A DNA stretch of 64,000 nucleotides from Rudaeicoccus suwonensis (GTDB taxonomy: Bacteria > Actinomycetota > Actinomycetes > Actinomycetales > Dermatophilaceae): the NCBI RefSeq assembly GCF_007829035.1, contig NZ_VIVQ01000001.1, positions 248,001-312,000 of the forward strand, in the 5' to 3' direction. A model generated the notes under the pieces. That model was not told the DNA's origin. It saw nothing but the letters and a program-made list of their open reading frames with translations, and searched no databases. Below are positions 36,288 to 45,776 of this stretch, one piece after another (the stretch's first letter is position 1; each line of letters starts with the position of its first letter). A program made the translations under genes and the position numbers.

Positions 36288-37330
36288 GCTTCCCGGACGA
36301 GTGGGTATGGGACTTCTGGAGTGCGGATGACGGCGACCAGTTCCACTTGTTCTTCCTGTACGCGCCGAAGTCGCTGGGTGACGAAGGTCGCCGGCACCGC
36401 GCCGCGCGTATCGGTCACGCCGTGTCGACGGATCTGGTGTCGTGGACACGACTGGCTGACCCCTTCGGAGCGGGTGAGCCCGGCTCGTTTGACGCCACGG
36501 CGACGTGGACCGGCAGCGTGGTTCGCGGTGACGACGGCGTCTGGCGGATGTTCTACACGGGCAGCCGATTTACCGGCCCGGAGCCCGCAGTGGCGAATGT
36601 CGAGACGGTGGCTGTCGCTGTCTCCGACGACCTGATCACATGGCGTAAGCAGCCCGGTCCGGTCGTGCAAGCGGATCCGCAGTGGTACGAAACCCTCGGC
36701 TCGTCGAGCTGGCGTGAGGAGGCTTGGCGCGATCCTTGGGTCTTCCGTGATCCGTCCGGTGACGGCTGGCACATGTTGGTCACCGCGCGCGCCAATCACG
36801 GTGCGATCGACGACCGGGGTGTCATTGGGCATGCGATCTCGAGGGACCTCAGCCGGTGGGAGGTCGTGGAGCCGCTGACTCAGCCTGGTGAGGGCTTCCA
36901 GCACATCGAAGTGCCTCAGGTCGAGTGCATCCAGGGGCAGTGGGTACTGGTGTTCTCCTGTCCGGCGGACGCGCTTGCCGGGTCGAGGGCCACGCAGGTG
37001 TCCGACGCCGGAACCTGGATCACGGCCGTGTCCGACCCGACCAAGGCCTTCAACCTGGAGATGGCCCGTCCCTTTACCCGCCACCAGTTCTACTCCGGAC
37101 GGGTGCTGCGTGATCGGTCCGGAGTCTGGTGCCTGATCACGTTCGAGAACTATGACCAGTCAAGCAATTTCGTCGGGGTCGTCACAGATCCGGCTCCCTT
37201 CCGACTTGAGCTGAGTCCGACCACCAGTGTCGTCGACGTCGAGCCGCTGGACAGCTCCTCTTCTCACCTCATCCCTGGACGAATCAGGCGCGTCCAGGAC
37301 ACCGATTTCCACCACCCCACGCCTGCATAA
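36281..37330 (+). CDS. GH-J clan (GH32/GH68-like) fructosidase
   Basis: A 349-residue five-bladed beta-propeller glycosidase without signal peptide, so cytoplasmic. The retaining triad is visible: nucleophile Asp11 in WVWDFW (GH68-like form of the WMNDPN/VWDSW motif), transition-state Asp151 in WRDPWVF (the RDP motif), and acid/base Glu215 in VPQVEC (the EC motif). RIGHAVSTDLVSW and WTGSVV also fit the fold. It would hydrolyse or transfer beta-fructosyl units from an oligosaccharide brought in by the downstream ABC importer. The specific substrate (sucrose, inulin or levan oligomers) is not determinable. Confidence 0.82.
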   Translation: MLSFPDEWVWDFWSADDGDQFHLFFLYAPKSLGDEGRRHRAARIGHAVSTDLVSWTRLADPFGAGEPGSFDATATWTGSVVRGDDGVWRMFYTGSRFTGPEPAVANVETVAVAVSDDLITWRKQPGPVVQADPQWYETLGSSSWREEAWRDPWVFRDPSGDGWHMLVTARANHGAIDDRGVIGHAISRDLSRWEVVEPLTQPGEGFQHIEVPQVECIQGQWVLVFSCPADALAGSRATQVSDAGTWITAVSDPTKAFNLEMARPFTRHQFYSGRVLRDRSGVWCLITFENYDQSSNFVGVVTDPAPFRLELSPTTSVVDVEPLDSSSSHLIPGRIRRVQDTDFHHPTPA

Positions 37331-37366
37331 CGCATCCCGCCGCGGATGCCTCGTCCAAGGAGAAAC

Positions 37367-38701
37367 ATGAAATCCACTCGCACGACCCACCGGCTCGCCG
37401 CCTGCGTCGCGGTCGCATCGGTCGCTCTGGTCGCTGGTTGCTCGACCAGCGGCAGCAGCAGTTCGTCGTCTGCATCAGCCGGCAGCGGCAAAGGCACGAT
37501 CAGCATCTGGGCCCACAGCGGCCAGCCCGGTGAAAACGCCGCGCTCGAGGCGGCGGTGGCCGGATTCAACAAGTCGCACCCCACCATCCACGCGAACCTT
37601 CGCCTGATCTCCGCCGACACCTACACCACGACTGTCACCAACACCCCGAAGAGCCAGCTGCCGGATGTGCTGGAGATGGACGGGCCGACGGTAGGAGCGT
37701 TCGCCTACAACGCCAAGCTGGCACCGCTGAAGCAGTTCGTGTCGGCAAGTGTGGTGAGCAACGCGACGGCGGGTGCCATCGCCGAGGGAACCTCGAACAA
37801 CACGCTGTACGCACTGCCGATGTACGACTCGGCGCTGGGGCTCTATGCCAACAAGAAGATGTTGGATGCCGCCGGGGTGAAGTACCCCACCTCCACCGCT
37901 GATGCGTGGACCCCTGCGGAGTTCCTCAAGGCACTGCAGGTCCTGGCCAAGGCGAACAAGTCTGGCAAGTCCCTCGACATCGATGAGTCCAGCCTCAACC
38001 AGGAGTGGGGTACCTACGGGTTCTCCCCGGTGATCCAGTCAGCGGGCGGCAACCTGATCCAGAACGGCAAGGCGACCGGTGTTCTGAACTCCGCGGCGAG
38101 CATCAAGGCGATGACCGAGTTCGCATCGTGGAAGCCTTATGTGGATCCGAACGCGGACGGTAATGCATTCCAGGACGGTCGAGTCGCGCTCAGCTGGAGC
38201 GGACACTGGGAGTACCCGGTGTACTCCAAGGCCATCGGCGCCAGCAACCTGCTCGACCTTCCGTTGCCCAACTTCGGCACCGGCTCCAAGACGGGCGCCG
38301 GGTCGTGGACCTGGGGCATCGGCGCGGCCACCAAGGACGGTTCAGCAGCCGGTCAGTTCCTCGACTACCTGCTGGACGACCAGAACGTCACTGCGATGAC
38401 AAACGCCGACGGGGCTCCGCCGGCCACCAAGACCGCGTTCGCAGCGGACAAGCTCTACCAGCCGGGCGGCGGGCTGGCGCTGTGGGGCCAGAACCTGCAG
38501 CATACCTGCCCGGCCTCCGCGATCACCTCGACGTGTGTGGCCATCTACCGACCCGTGACCGCGGGCTACCCCACGATCACGTCGAACTTCGCCACCGCCC
38601 TCGCAGCGATCTTCAACGGTGCCGATCCCAAGACGGCTCTTACGAACGCCGCAAAGGCGATCGACCAGAACTTCTCCGACAACAACGGCTACCAGCAGTA
38701 A
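37367..38701 (+). CDS. Sugar ABC transporter substrate-binding lipoprotein
   Basis: A 444-residue family-1 solute-binding protein. Signal peptide MKSTRTTHRLAACVAVASVA with lipobox LVAGC, then a Ser-rich linker. GTISIWAHSGQPGENAALEA begins the mature domain. VLEMDGPTVGAFAYNAKLAP, ALPMYDSALGLYANKKMLDA and VALSWSGHWEYPVYSK are typical extracellular sugar-binding segments. AAGGAG precedes the ATG at 37367. It is in one operon with the fructosidase (37-nt gap) and two permeases. A 13-bp hairpin follows the gene. Confidence 0.93.
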   Translation: MKSTRTTHRLAACVAVASVALVAGCSTSGSSSSSSASAGSGKGTISIWAHSGQPGENAALEAAVAGFNKSHPTIHANLRLISADTYTTTVTNTPKSQLPDVLEMDGPTVGAFAYNAKLAPLKQFVSASVVSNATAGAIAEGTSNNTLYALPMYDSALGLYANKKMLDAAGVKYPTSTADAWTPAEFLKALQVLAKANKSGKSLDIDESSLNQEWGTYGFSPVIQSAGGNLIQNGKATGVLNSAASIKAMTEFASWKPYVDPNADGNAFQDGRVALSWSGHWEYPVYSKAIGASNLLDLPLPNFGTGSKTGAGSWTWGIGAATKDGSAAGQFLDYLLDDQNVTAMTNADGAPPATKTAFAADKLYQPGGGLALWGQNLQHTCPASAITSTCVAIYRPVTAGYPTITSNFATALAAIFNGADPKTALTNAAKAIDQNFSDNNGYQQ

Positions 38702-38708
38702 TCGCATC

Positions 38709-38742
38709 GGGTGAGGGCGCGGTGGTCATCGCGCCCTCACCC
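38709..38742 (+). promoter_or_regulatory. 13-bp-stem hairpin between binding-protein and permease genes
   Basis: GGGTGAGGGCGCG (38709-38721), 8-nt loop, CGCGCCCTCACCC (38730-38742): a perfect stem with no U-run after it. In sugar ABC operons, such intercistronic hairpins protect the upstream mRNA or attenuate read-through, giving more binding protein than permease. Confidence 0.75.
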
Positions 38743-38762
38743 GCAGGAAAGAGAGAGTCATC

Positions 38763-39719
38763 GTGACCACATTGATGACAGCGGATGGCAACCCGCGCAG
38801 CACCAAACGTAGGAGTCAACGTCGGCCCGACACCTGGGCCGGAATCGGGATGTCATTCCCCGCGCTGTTGGGACTGGTCCTGTTCATCGCGATCCCGTTC
38901 GTCTACGCGATCATCTTCTCGTTGCAGAACATCCAGGTGTCGCAGGCGCATCCAGCGAAGTTCTGGGGCTTGACCGAGTACGTCCGGTTGTTCACCAATC
39001 CGATCGATTCAGGCCCATTCCTGAGGGCCATGCTGAATAACTTCGTCTTCGCGGCCGTTGTCATCCCGGTGCAGACCGGCTTGGCGCTGGCTCTCGCGGT
39101 CTTGCTCAACCGCAAGCTCAAGGGCGTGAAGATCTATCGCACGTTCTTCTTCATGCCGGTGGTCTTCCCGATGGCGCTCGTTGCGGTGATCTGGCGACTG
39201 ATTCTCGATCGCAGTTCCCAGGGGCTGCTGAACTCCGCGCTCAACGCCGTGACCTTCGGGCACGTCCAGCCGCACGACTGGCTCGGTTCGTCCAGCACGG
39301 CGCTGGCGTCGGTCATTCTTCTGTCGATCTGGCAGGGCGTCGGATTCCAGATGATCATTGTCCTGGCCGGGCTGCAGGAGATCCCGCAGGAGCGCTATGA
39401 GGCGGCGTCCCTGGACCGGGCCGGTGCGTGGCAGCAGTTCATCCACATCACGGTTCCGGGGATCAGGAACACCCTCATCTTCGTGGTCCTGTTGACGACC
39501 ATCTTGTCGTTCCGGGTCTATGACCAGGTGTACATCCTGATCAACACCGCAGGCGCCAACCAGAACGCCACCCAAACCATGCTGTTCCAGGCAACGAACG
39601 CAGTCTTCAACGAGAACGACCTGGGCCAGGCATCCGCGATCTCGGTGATCCTCTTCGTGATCGTGGTCATCATCACCGTCGTGCAGCGCGCAGTCCTGCG
39701 GCAAAGGAATGAGTCATGA
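38763..39719 (+). CDS. Sugar ABC transporter permease (MalF/UgpA type)
   Basis: A 318-residue inner-membrane permease with about six TM helices. It starts at GTG 38763 after GAGAGAG. The EAA loop that contacts the ATPase reads YEAASLDRAGAWQQFIHITV. TM segments include FPALLGLVLFIAIPFVYAII. It pairs with the next gene (4-nt ATGA overlap) as the transmembrane dimer of a carbohydrate importer. No ATPase gene is in the operon, so a shared MsiK-type ATPase encoded elsewhere is expected. Confidence 0.93.
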   Translation: MTTLMTADGNPRSTKRRSQRRPDTWAGIGMSFPALLGLVLFIAIPFVYAIIFSLQNIQVSQAHPAKFWGLTEYVRLFTNPIDSGPFLRAMLNNFVFAAVVIPVQTGLALALAVLLNRKLKGVKIYRTFFFMPVVFPMALVAVIWRLILDRSSQGLLNSALNAVTFGHVQPHDWLGSSSTALASVILLSIWQGVGFQMIIVLAGLQEIPQERYEAASLDRAGAWQQFIHITVPGIRNTLIFVVLLTTILSFRVYDQVYILINTAGANQNATQTMLFQATNAVFNENDLGQASAISVILFVIVVIITVVQRAVLRQRNES

Positions 39720-40564
39720 GCACCCACGCAGCAACACGCACCGGCAAGAAGGCCCGCGACTACGTCTTGATGACCGCAGCCGCCATTGTGATGTTCGCGC
39801 CGATCTACTACCTGTTGATCGGCAGCCTCAAGCCTTCCAACAAGGTGCTCAACGGGTTCGCCGGATTCATCCCGACGGATCTGTCCTTCCACAACTACTC
39901 AGCCGTCTTCAGTGCCCTGGACTCCGGTGCCACGGGGTACTTCGGCCAGTTCTTCATCAACTCGTTCCTGATCTCGCTGGTCATCGTGCTCGGTGGCCTG
40001 CTGGTCAACTCGATGGCGGGGTACGCCTTCGCACGACTGGACTGGCGGGGACGCGACAAGTTGTTCCTCGTCGTAGTGTTGCTGTCGATCGTGCCGTTCG
40101 AGTCGGTGGCCGTGCCGCTCATGCAACTGATGTCGAGTTACCGGGACAGCCTCATCGGTCAGATGCTGCCGTTCATCGTCAACCCGTTCTCGGTCTACCT
40201 CTTCTATACGTTCTTCCTCGACATCCCCAAGAGCATGGAGGAGGCCGCCCGCCTGGATGGGCTGGGACCGGTCGGAACGTTCTTCCGGATCATCGTCCCC
40301 AACTCCAAGCCGGCATTCGCCACGGTCGCGATCCTCACCTTCCTGACGTCGTGGGGGCAGTTCCTGTGGCCGTCCCTGATGACCTCGAACCCGGCCGTCC
40401 GCCCACTCCCGCTGGAAATCGGTGTGTTCTCTGCCCAGACGCCACCGAACTGGGGTCAGATCTTCGCTTTCGGCACACTTCTCGTGCTCCCGGTGCTGGT
40501 GATGTTCCTGGTCTTTCAGCGCTGGTTCGTTCAGAGTGTCGCCGGATCGGCGATCAAAGGATGA
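39716..40564 (+). CDS. Sugar ABC transporter permease (MalG/UgpE type)
   Basis: A 282-residue permease, second half of the transmembrane dimer. The N-terminal TM is YVLMTAAAIVMFAPIYYLLI. The MalG-type mid part YRDSLIGQMLPFIVNPFSVY is present, and the EAA loop is EEAARLDGLGPVGTFFRIIV. The ATG overlaps the previous stop by 4 nt. It is the last gene of the operon; no ATP-binding subunit follows, and instead a decayed MFS gene lies on the other strand. Confidence 0.93.
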   Translation: MSTHAATRTGKKARDYVLMTAAAIVMFAPIYYLLIGSLKPSNKVLNGFAGFIPTDLSFHNYSAVFSALDSGATGYFGQFFINSFLISLVIVLGGLLVNSMAGYAFARLDWRGRDKLFLVVVLLSIVPFESVAVPLMQLMSSYRDSLIGQMLPFIVNPFSVYLFYTFFLDIPKSMEEAARLDGLGPVGTFFRIIVPNSKPAFATVAILTFLTSWGQFLWPSLMTSNPAVRPLPLEIGVFSAQTPPNWGQIFAFGTLLVLPVLVMFLVFQRWFVQSVAGSAIKG

Positions 40565-40627
40565 GGACGGATCTCACGACTCCTGCCCAGAAGCCGTCGC
40601 GCCGGAAGGCAATCGCTGGTTGAGGCG

Positions 40628-41205
40628 TCACACGGTCGCGTCCGCCGAACGGTTGGTGCATCGATGACCGCGCATGACGACGTCGATCACGAGCAGCACC
40701 ATCACGACCGCGAAAGCCGCTGTGCTGCCGTGTGAATCGAGGATCGGCAGCAGCAGGAACGGCAGCAATGCCGTGACCAGTCTGGACAGCGAGTATGCCG
40801 CGCCCGTGGTGGTTCCACGGATCGCTGTCGGATATGAATCCGCAAGGTAGACGTGGCACGCGTTGGAGAACAGAGTCGACGCGCAGCCGTAGAGAAACCC
40901 GGCGCGCACGATCGTGGTGGCGTTGTCGGTGAGTCCGAAGCACGGGCTGAGTCTGAAAGCGCCTGGTGTCAGGAGGTTTCAGCGTGACATCGGGATCCTG
41001 CAGGGTGTGCCCCTCGGCACGCGGCTGCTGTCCGAAGCGTGTCGTGATGGTGTCGGCCGCGGCATACCTGCCATGGGCTTCGCGCCAGCGGGGCGACTCC
41101 GACAACGCGCGTCGCACGAACCACACGACCAGCGAGCCGACTGATCTGATGAGGAACAGGGAGCGCCAGCCGTCGATGCCCGCCGGCTGCAGCGGATTCG
41201 GCTAG
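40628..41205 (-). pseudogene. Decayed MFS (metabolite:H+ symporter-like) transporter gene
   Basis: Two pieces in different frames. Reading on the minus strand, the 5' piece (about 41205-40960) gives GIDGWRSLFLIRSVGSLVVW and then FVRRALSESPRWREAHGRYA, typical of the region after TM6 in MHS/sugar-porter MFS. The 3' piece (about 40960-40628) is shifted in frame and gives RAGFLYGCASTLFSNACHVY, LADSYPTAIRGTTTGAAYSL and a final TM pair before the stop. The N-terminal half is missing, and there is an internal frameshift plus probable deletion. It carries octamer copies at 40793 and 41060, so it belongs to the native backbone. Confidence 0.8.
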
Positions 41206-41234
41206 CGCGCGAGGAAGGCGCCGGGCGCTCGATT

Positions 41235-41253
41235 GGGCCGACAGCGTCGGCCC
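41235..41253 (-). terminator. Hairpin downstream of purL
   Basis: GGGCCGAC (41235-41242), AGC, GTCGGCCC (41246-41253): a perfect 8-bp stem with a 3-nt loop, 25 nt beyond the purL stop on the minus strand. There is no U-tract, as is common in high-G+C terminators. Confidence 0.65.
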
Positions 41254-41277
41254 GTTCACCTGATGAACGTTGCTGCC

Positions 41278-44200
41278 TCAGCCGAGGTGCACCCGTGCGT
41301 TGCGGAACATCCGTAGCCACGGGCTTGCCTCCGAAGGCGCCCCGTCGGTCCACGACAGCTGGATGTTGCGCTGCACGCGTTCTGGGTGCGGCATCATCGC
41401 GGTGAATCGGCCGTCCGGCGTGGCCACCGCGGTCAGCCCGTCCGGTGAGCCGTTCGGGTTCGCCGGGTATGTCGCAGCCGGCGCACCGGTCGCATCGATG
41501 AAACGCATTGCCCGGTGGACGCTTTCGAGATCACCGCGCTCTGAGAAGTCGGCGCGGCCCTCGCCGTGCGCGACGGCGATCGGCAGACGGCTGCCCGACA
41601 TACCGGTGAAGAAGATCGAGGGGGAGTCGAGGATCTCGACCTGGCTGAGGCGGGCTTCGTACTGCTCGGAAAGGTTGCGGGTGAACCGCGGCCACGCGTC
41701 TGCACCCGGAATCAGCTCGGCCAGGGCCGCGAACATCTGGCAGCCGTTGCAGATGCCCAGGCCGAAGGTGTCGGCACGCTGGAAGAACGTGCCGAAGACC
41801 TCGCGGAGCTGATCGTTGAACAGCACCGACCGGGCCCAACCCTCACCCGCGCCGAGGGTGTCGCCGTAGGAGAAGCCGCCGCAGGCGACCAACCCGACGA
41901 CGTCGCTGAGGTCATGACGGCCGGCCTGCAGGTCGGTCATGTGCACGTCGAGCGCCTCGAATCCGGCGCGGTGGAACGCGAACGCCGTCTCGACGTGGGA
42001 GTTGACGCCCTGCTCGCGCAGGATTGCGACCCGCGGCTTGGTCGACAACGACAGGTATGGCGCCGCGATGTCGTGCGTGGGGTCGAAGGACGGCGCCACC
42101 ACCAACGGAGCGTCGAAAACCCCTGCTGCTGAATGCTCTTCCTCGGCGCACTGGGGGTTGTCGCGCAGTGCGCTGATGCGGTGTGACACCTCGTCCCAGG
42201 CCAGCGCCAGGTCGCGCACCTGCTCGTGCAACAGGGTCTCGCCGCCGACCGTGACTGTGAGGTGCCCGTCCTGAGTGGGCCGGCCGATGAAGTGGCAGAC
42301 CGCGCTCAGACCGGTGTCGGTGAGGATCCGCTCGACGGCGGCGTGCGCCGACGCTGGGATCTCGAGAACGGCGCCGAGTTCCTCGGCGAAGAGAGCCTCG
42401 GTCGAGGGGACGTCGATGCTCACGCCGCACCCGCTCGCGAATGCCATCTCGGCGACGGTCGCCCACAGGCCACCGTCCGAACGGTCGTGGTACGCGGTGA
42501 GCAGGCCGTCCTCCCGCAGCCGCCCCGTCAACTCGACGAGGCCCAGCAACAGCTGCGGATCGTCCAGATCCGTTGGTGCGCCTCCGAATTCGCCCTGCAC
42601 CTGCGCCGCTATCGAGCCGCCGAGGCGATTCTTGCCCGCGCCAAGATCGACGAGCAGGAGTTCCGACTCGACACTGCCGTCCCTGGTCCCGTCGCCGCTG
42701 CCGCGCAGCTGAGGCGTGAGGGTGCCGCGCACATCCGGCAACGAAGCGAAGGCGGTGACAACCAATGAAACGGGTGAGCGAACCTCGCGCGCCTCGGCCG
42801 TGTCGTCATCCGTCCACCGCGTGCTCATCGACAAAGAGTCCTTGCCGACCGGCACGCTGATGCCCAGGGCCGGGCACAACTCCAGGCCGACCGCCCGCAC
42901 GGTGTCGTAGAGCGCGGCGTCTTCGCCGGGGCGACCAGCGGCTGCCATCCAGTTGCAGGACAGCTTCACGCCGGTCAGCTCACTGAGTGGCGCAGCCAGC
43001 AGGTTGGTGATCGCTTCGCCGACCGCCATCCGGCCGGAGGCCGGGCCGTCGACGGCGCCGATCGGGGTGCGCTCACCCGACGCCATCGCCTGTCCGCCGA
43101 AGCCGGTCAGATCGGACAGCGTCACGGCCACATCTGCGACGGGCACCTGCCAGGGTCCGACCATCTGGTCGCGATGGGTGAGGCCACCGACCGTGCGATC
43201 CGCGATCGTCACCAGGAAGCGCTTGCTGGCCACGGTCGGGTGACGCAGCACGGCATACGCGAGGTCGCGAGCCGAGGCGTGGTCGATCGTGAACGGCGTT
43301 GTCGTGTGCTCGACCCGTGTCACGTCGCGGGTCATCCGCGGCGGCTTGCCCAGCAGCACCTGCATGGGCATGTCGATCGGTATGTCGCTGCTGCCGGGTT
43401 GCTCGACGCGCAGCACGCCGTCGTCCGATGCGGCGCCGATCACCGCATACGGGCAGCGCTCGCGCTGCGCCAAAGCGGCGAAATCCTCAAGCGAATCCGC
43501 AGCAATCGCAAGCACATAACGCTCTTGCGACTCGTTGCACCAGATCTCTCTGGGGGACAGGCCGCGCTCCTCGAGAGGCACCGCCGTCAGATCGAAGGTC
43601 GCGCCGAGCCCGGCGTCGTCGACGAGTTCGGGGAAGGCGTTGGACAGCCCGCCGGCGCCGACATCGTGGATCGCGAGGATCGGGTTGTCGGCACCGAGCG
43701 ACCAGCAGTGGTTGATGACCTCCTGCGCACGACGCTCGATCTCGGGGTTGCCGCGCTGCACGGAGTCGAAGTCGAGTTCGGCCGCATTGTCGCCGGATGC
43801 CATCGACGATGCCGCGCCGCCGCCCATGCCGATGCGCATGCCCGGACCGCCGAGTTGCACCAGCAGTGATCCGCTGGGGAAGCGGACCTTCTGCGTCTGG
43901 TCGGCGCTGATCGAGCCGAGACCACCGGCGCTCATGATCGGCTTGTGATAGCCACGTCGGATGCCGTCCACGGTCTGCTCGTAGACGCGGAAGAAGCCGC
44001 CCAGCCCGGGGCGCCCGAACTCGTTGTTGAAGGCAGCCGCGCCGATGGGGCCGTCGACCATGATGTCCAGCGGCGTCGCGAGGTGAGCGGGCGCGCCATA
44101 CGTCTCGTTCTCCCACGGCTCCTGGGTGCCGGGCAGGTGCAGGTTCGACACGACGAAACCGGTCAGTCCGGCCTTCGGCGCGGACCCGCGGCCGGTCGCA

Positions 44201-45183
44201 CCCTCGTCGCGGATCTCGCCACCTGCCCCGGTCGCCGCGCCGGCGAACGGAGAGATGGCAGTCGGGTGGTTGTGCGTCTCGACCTTCATCAGCACGTGCA
44301 CTTCATCGGTGCGTTCGACGTATCTGCTGGGTGCATCAGGGGATTCGGGCACCCACCGAGTGATGGTGCCGCCGCGCATGATCGAGGCGTTGTCCTTGTA
44401 GGCGACGATCGTGCCTTCGCCGGCGACTGCTTCGGTATGCCGGATCATGTCGAACAGCGACGACGTCTGCGGCTGATCGTCGATCACGAAGTCGGCATTG
44501 AAGATCTTGTGGCGGCAGTGCTCGGAGTTGGCCTGCGCGAACATCATCAGCTCGACGTCGCTGGGGTTGCGGTGCAGATCGGTGAACGACGTGACGAGAT
44601 AGTCGATCTCGTCGGCGGACAGGGCCAGCCCCAGTTCGACGTTGGCGCGGTCCAATGCACCACGGCCGTCGCCCAGTACGTTAATGCGACGCAGCGGTTC
44701 GGCATCGGGTTCGTCGAACAACACCTCGGCGTCGGCGCGCGAGTGCAGCACCGTCTGCGTCATCCTGTCGTGCAGCAGGGCCGCCACAGCAGAGCGCTCA
44801 TCGGGGCCGAGTTCGCCTGTCGACACAGCGAATTCGGTGACCCGCTCGATGCGATGCACCGCGAAGCCGCAGCTGTGCGCGATGTCGGTGGCCTTCGATG
44901 CCCATGGCGAGACAGTGCCGACGCGGGGGGTGACGACGAAGGTCTCGTCGACCTCGTCGCTCGCGCTGTATGACGGGCCGTAGGTCAGCAGCTCGCCCAG
45001 TCGCTGCTCGGTCGCCGGGTCCAGCGGCTGATCGGTGGCGACGAAGTGGATGAAGCGGGCACTGACCGCGCTGATCTGGGGTGCGACGGCGCGCAACCGC
45101 GCCAGCAGCGCAGCCGCGCGGAACGACGACAACGCCGTGCCGCCGTCGAAAGTGGTCAGCGCCAGGCCGTGGGTCGGCGTCAT
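41278..45183 (-). CDS. purL: Phosphoribosylformylglycinamidine synthase, large single-chain type
   Basis: A 1301-residue FGAM synthase. An N-terminal PurS-like region (about 1-150) and linker precede two AIRS-type ATP domains ([28 protein letters not shown]-type [59 protein letters not shown]). The C-terminal glutaminase has nucleophile Cys in [10 protein letters not shown] and catalytic His/Glu in MPHPER. All three functions are in one chain, the proteobacterial/eukaryotic layout (about 1300 residues). Most actinobacteria instead use separate PurS, PurQ and a roughly 750-residue PurL. The gene carries octamer copies and is intact. The terminator hairpin follows at 41235. Confidence 0.96.
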   Translation of the reverse strand: MTPTHGLALTTFDGGTALSSFRAAALLARLRAVAPQISAVSARFIHFVATDQPLDPATEQRLGELLTYGPSYSASDEVDETFVVTPRVGTVSPWASKATDIAHSCGFAVHRIERVTEFAVSTGELGPDERSAVAALLHDRMTQTVLHSRADAEVLFDEPDAEPLRRINVLGDGRGALDRANVELGLALSADEIDYLVTSFTDLHRNPSDVELMMFAQANSEHCRHKIFNADFVIDDQPQTSSLFDMIRHTEAVAGEGTIVAYKDNASIMRGGTITRWVPESPDAPSRYVERTDEVHVLMKVETHNHPTAISPFAGAATGAGGEIRDEGATGRGSAPKAGLTGFVVSNLHLPGTQEPWENETYGAPAHLATPLDIMVDGPIGAAAFNNEFGRPGLGGFFRVYEQTVDGIRRGYHKPIMSAGGLGSISADQTQKVRFPSGSLLVQLGGPGMRIGMGGGAASSMASGDNAAELDFDSVQRGNPEIERRAQEVINHCWSLGADNPILAIHDVGAGGLSNAFPELVDDAGLGATFDLTAVPLEERGLSPREIWCNESQERYVLAIAADSLEDFAALAQRERCPYAVIGAASDDGVLRVEQPGSSDIPIDMPMQVLLGKPPRMTRDVTRVEHTTTPFTIDHASARDLAYAVLRHPTVASKRFLVTIADRTVGGLTHRDQMVGPWQVPVADVAVTLSDLTGFGGQAMASGERTPIGAVDGPASGRMAVGEAITNLLAAPLSELTGVKLSCNWMAAAGRPGEDAALYDTVRAVGLELCPALGISVPVGKDSLSMSTRWTDDDTAEAREVRSPVSLVVTAFASLPDVRGTLTPQLRGSGDGTRDGSVESELLLVDLGAGKNRLGGSIAAQVQGEFGGAPTDLDDPQLLLGLVELTGRLREDGLLTAYHDRSDGGLWATVAEMAFASGCGVSIDVPSTEALFAEELGAVLEIPASAHAAVERILTDTGLSAVCHFIGRPTQDGHLTVTVGGETLLHEQVRDLALAWDEVSHRISALRDNPQCAEEEHSAAGVFDAPLVVAPSFDPTHDIAAPYLSLSTKPRVAILREQGVNSHVETAFAFHRAGFEALDVHMTDLQAGRHDLSDVVGLVACGGFSYGDTLGAGEGWARSVLFNDQLREVFGTFFQRADTFGLGICNGCQMFAALAELIPGADAWPRFTRNLSEQYEARLSQVEILDSPSIFFTGMSGSRLPIAVAHGEGRADFSERGDLESVHRAMRFIDATGAPAATYPANPNGSPDGLTAVATPDGRFTAMMPHPERVQRNIQLSWTDGAPSEASPWLRMFRNARVHLG

Positions 45184-45298
45184 GGGGTGTGCGGCTCCTC
45201 AGCGAGGCGGTGGTGACGCTGTCAAGGGTATCGACACGACCGGCGTGGGTTTCAGCCCGCGTGGGACCGGCCTGTGCGGGCCGTGGAGCTGGATGCCG

Positions 45299-45721
45299 TC
45301 AGCGGGCTGCGCCATACACGTGGGTGAGCCGCAACAGCAGGGGGACACGCCGGTCGTCGACCATGGCCTGGCGGTATTCGGCCCAGTCGTCGTGTTCGCC
45401 GGCGATGTTCCGGTAGATGTCGACCAACTCGTCCGCGCTGGCGTCGTCGGGGCTGGTGCAGACCGGCAGGAGCGTGGCGTCCGCGTCGGCAGCGGCATAC
45501 GACCACCCGGACGTGTCGCTGACGAGCACGGTGGCCCGCGGATCGCGGCGCAGGTTGGCGGTCTTGGCGCGGTCATCGGTGATCGAGACCCGGATCAGGT
45601 CGCGGTCACGGTCATAGCAGTAGCTGACATTCGACAGCTGCGGCCGGCCGTCGCGCCGGATGGTCGCGAGCACGGCGAGCTTGTTGTCGGAGATCAGGGC
45701 ACGGAGCGCAGCTGAGGTCAT
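45299..45721 (-). CDS. PPOX-class (F420/FMN) oxidoreductase
   Basis: A 140-residue split-barrel flavin/deazaflavin-binding protein. LRALISDNKLAVLATIRRDG and PQLSNVSYCYDRDRDLIRVS are the typical N-terminal strands, and RAKTANLRRDPRATVLVSD is the cofactor-binding segment. In actinobacteria this subfamily is usually F420-dependent. The ATG at 45721 was chosen because the longer frame reads into the Nei-like gene on the same strand. GAAGGG abuts the ATG. Substrate unknown. Confidence 0.85.
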   Translation of the reverse strand: MTSAALRALISDNKLAVLATIRRDGRPQLSNVSYCYDRDRDLIRVSITDDRAKTANLRRDPRATVLVSDTSGWSYAAADADATLLPVCTSPDDASADELVDIYRNIAGEHDDWAEYRQAMVDDRRVPLLLRLTHVYGAAR

Positions 45722-45776
45722 CCCTTCATCATCCGCGCCATCCGGTGTGGTGGCCAGGAAGCGCCGGTCGAGCGGG

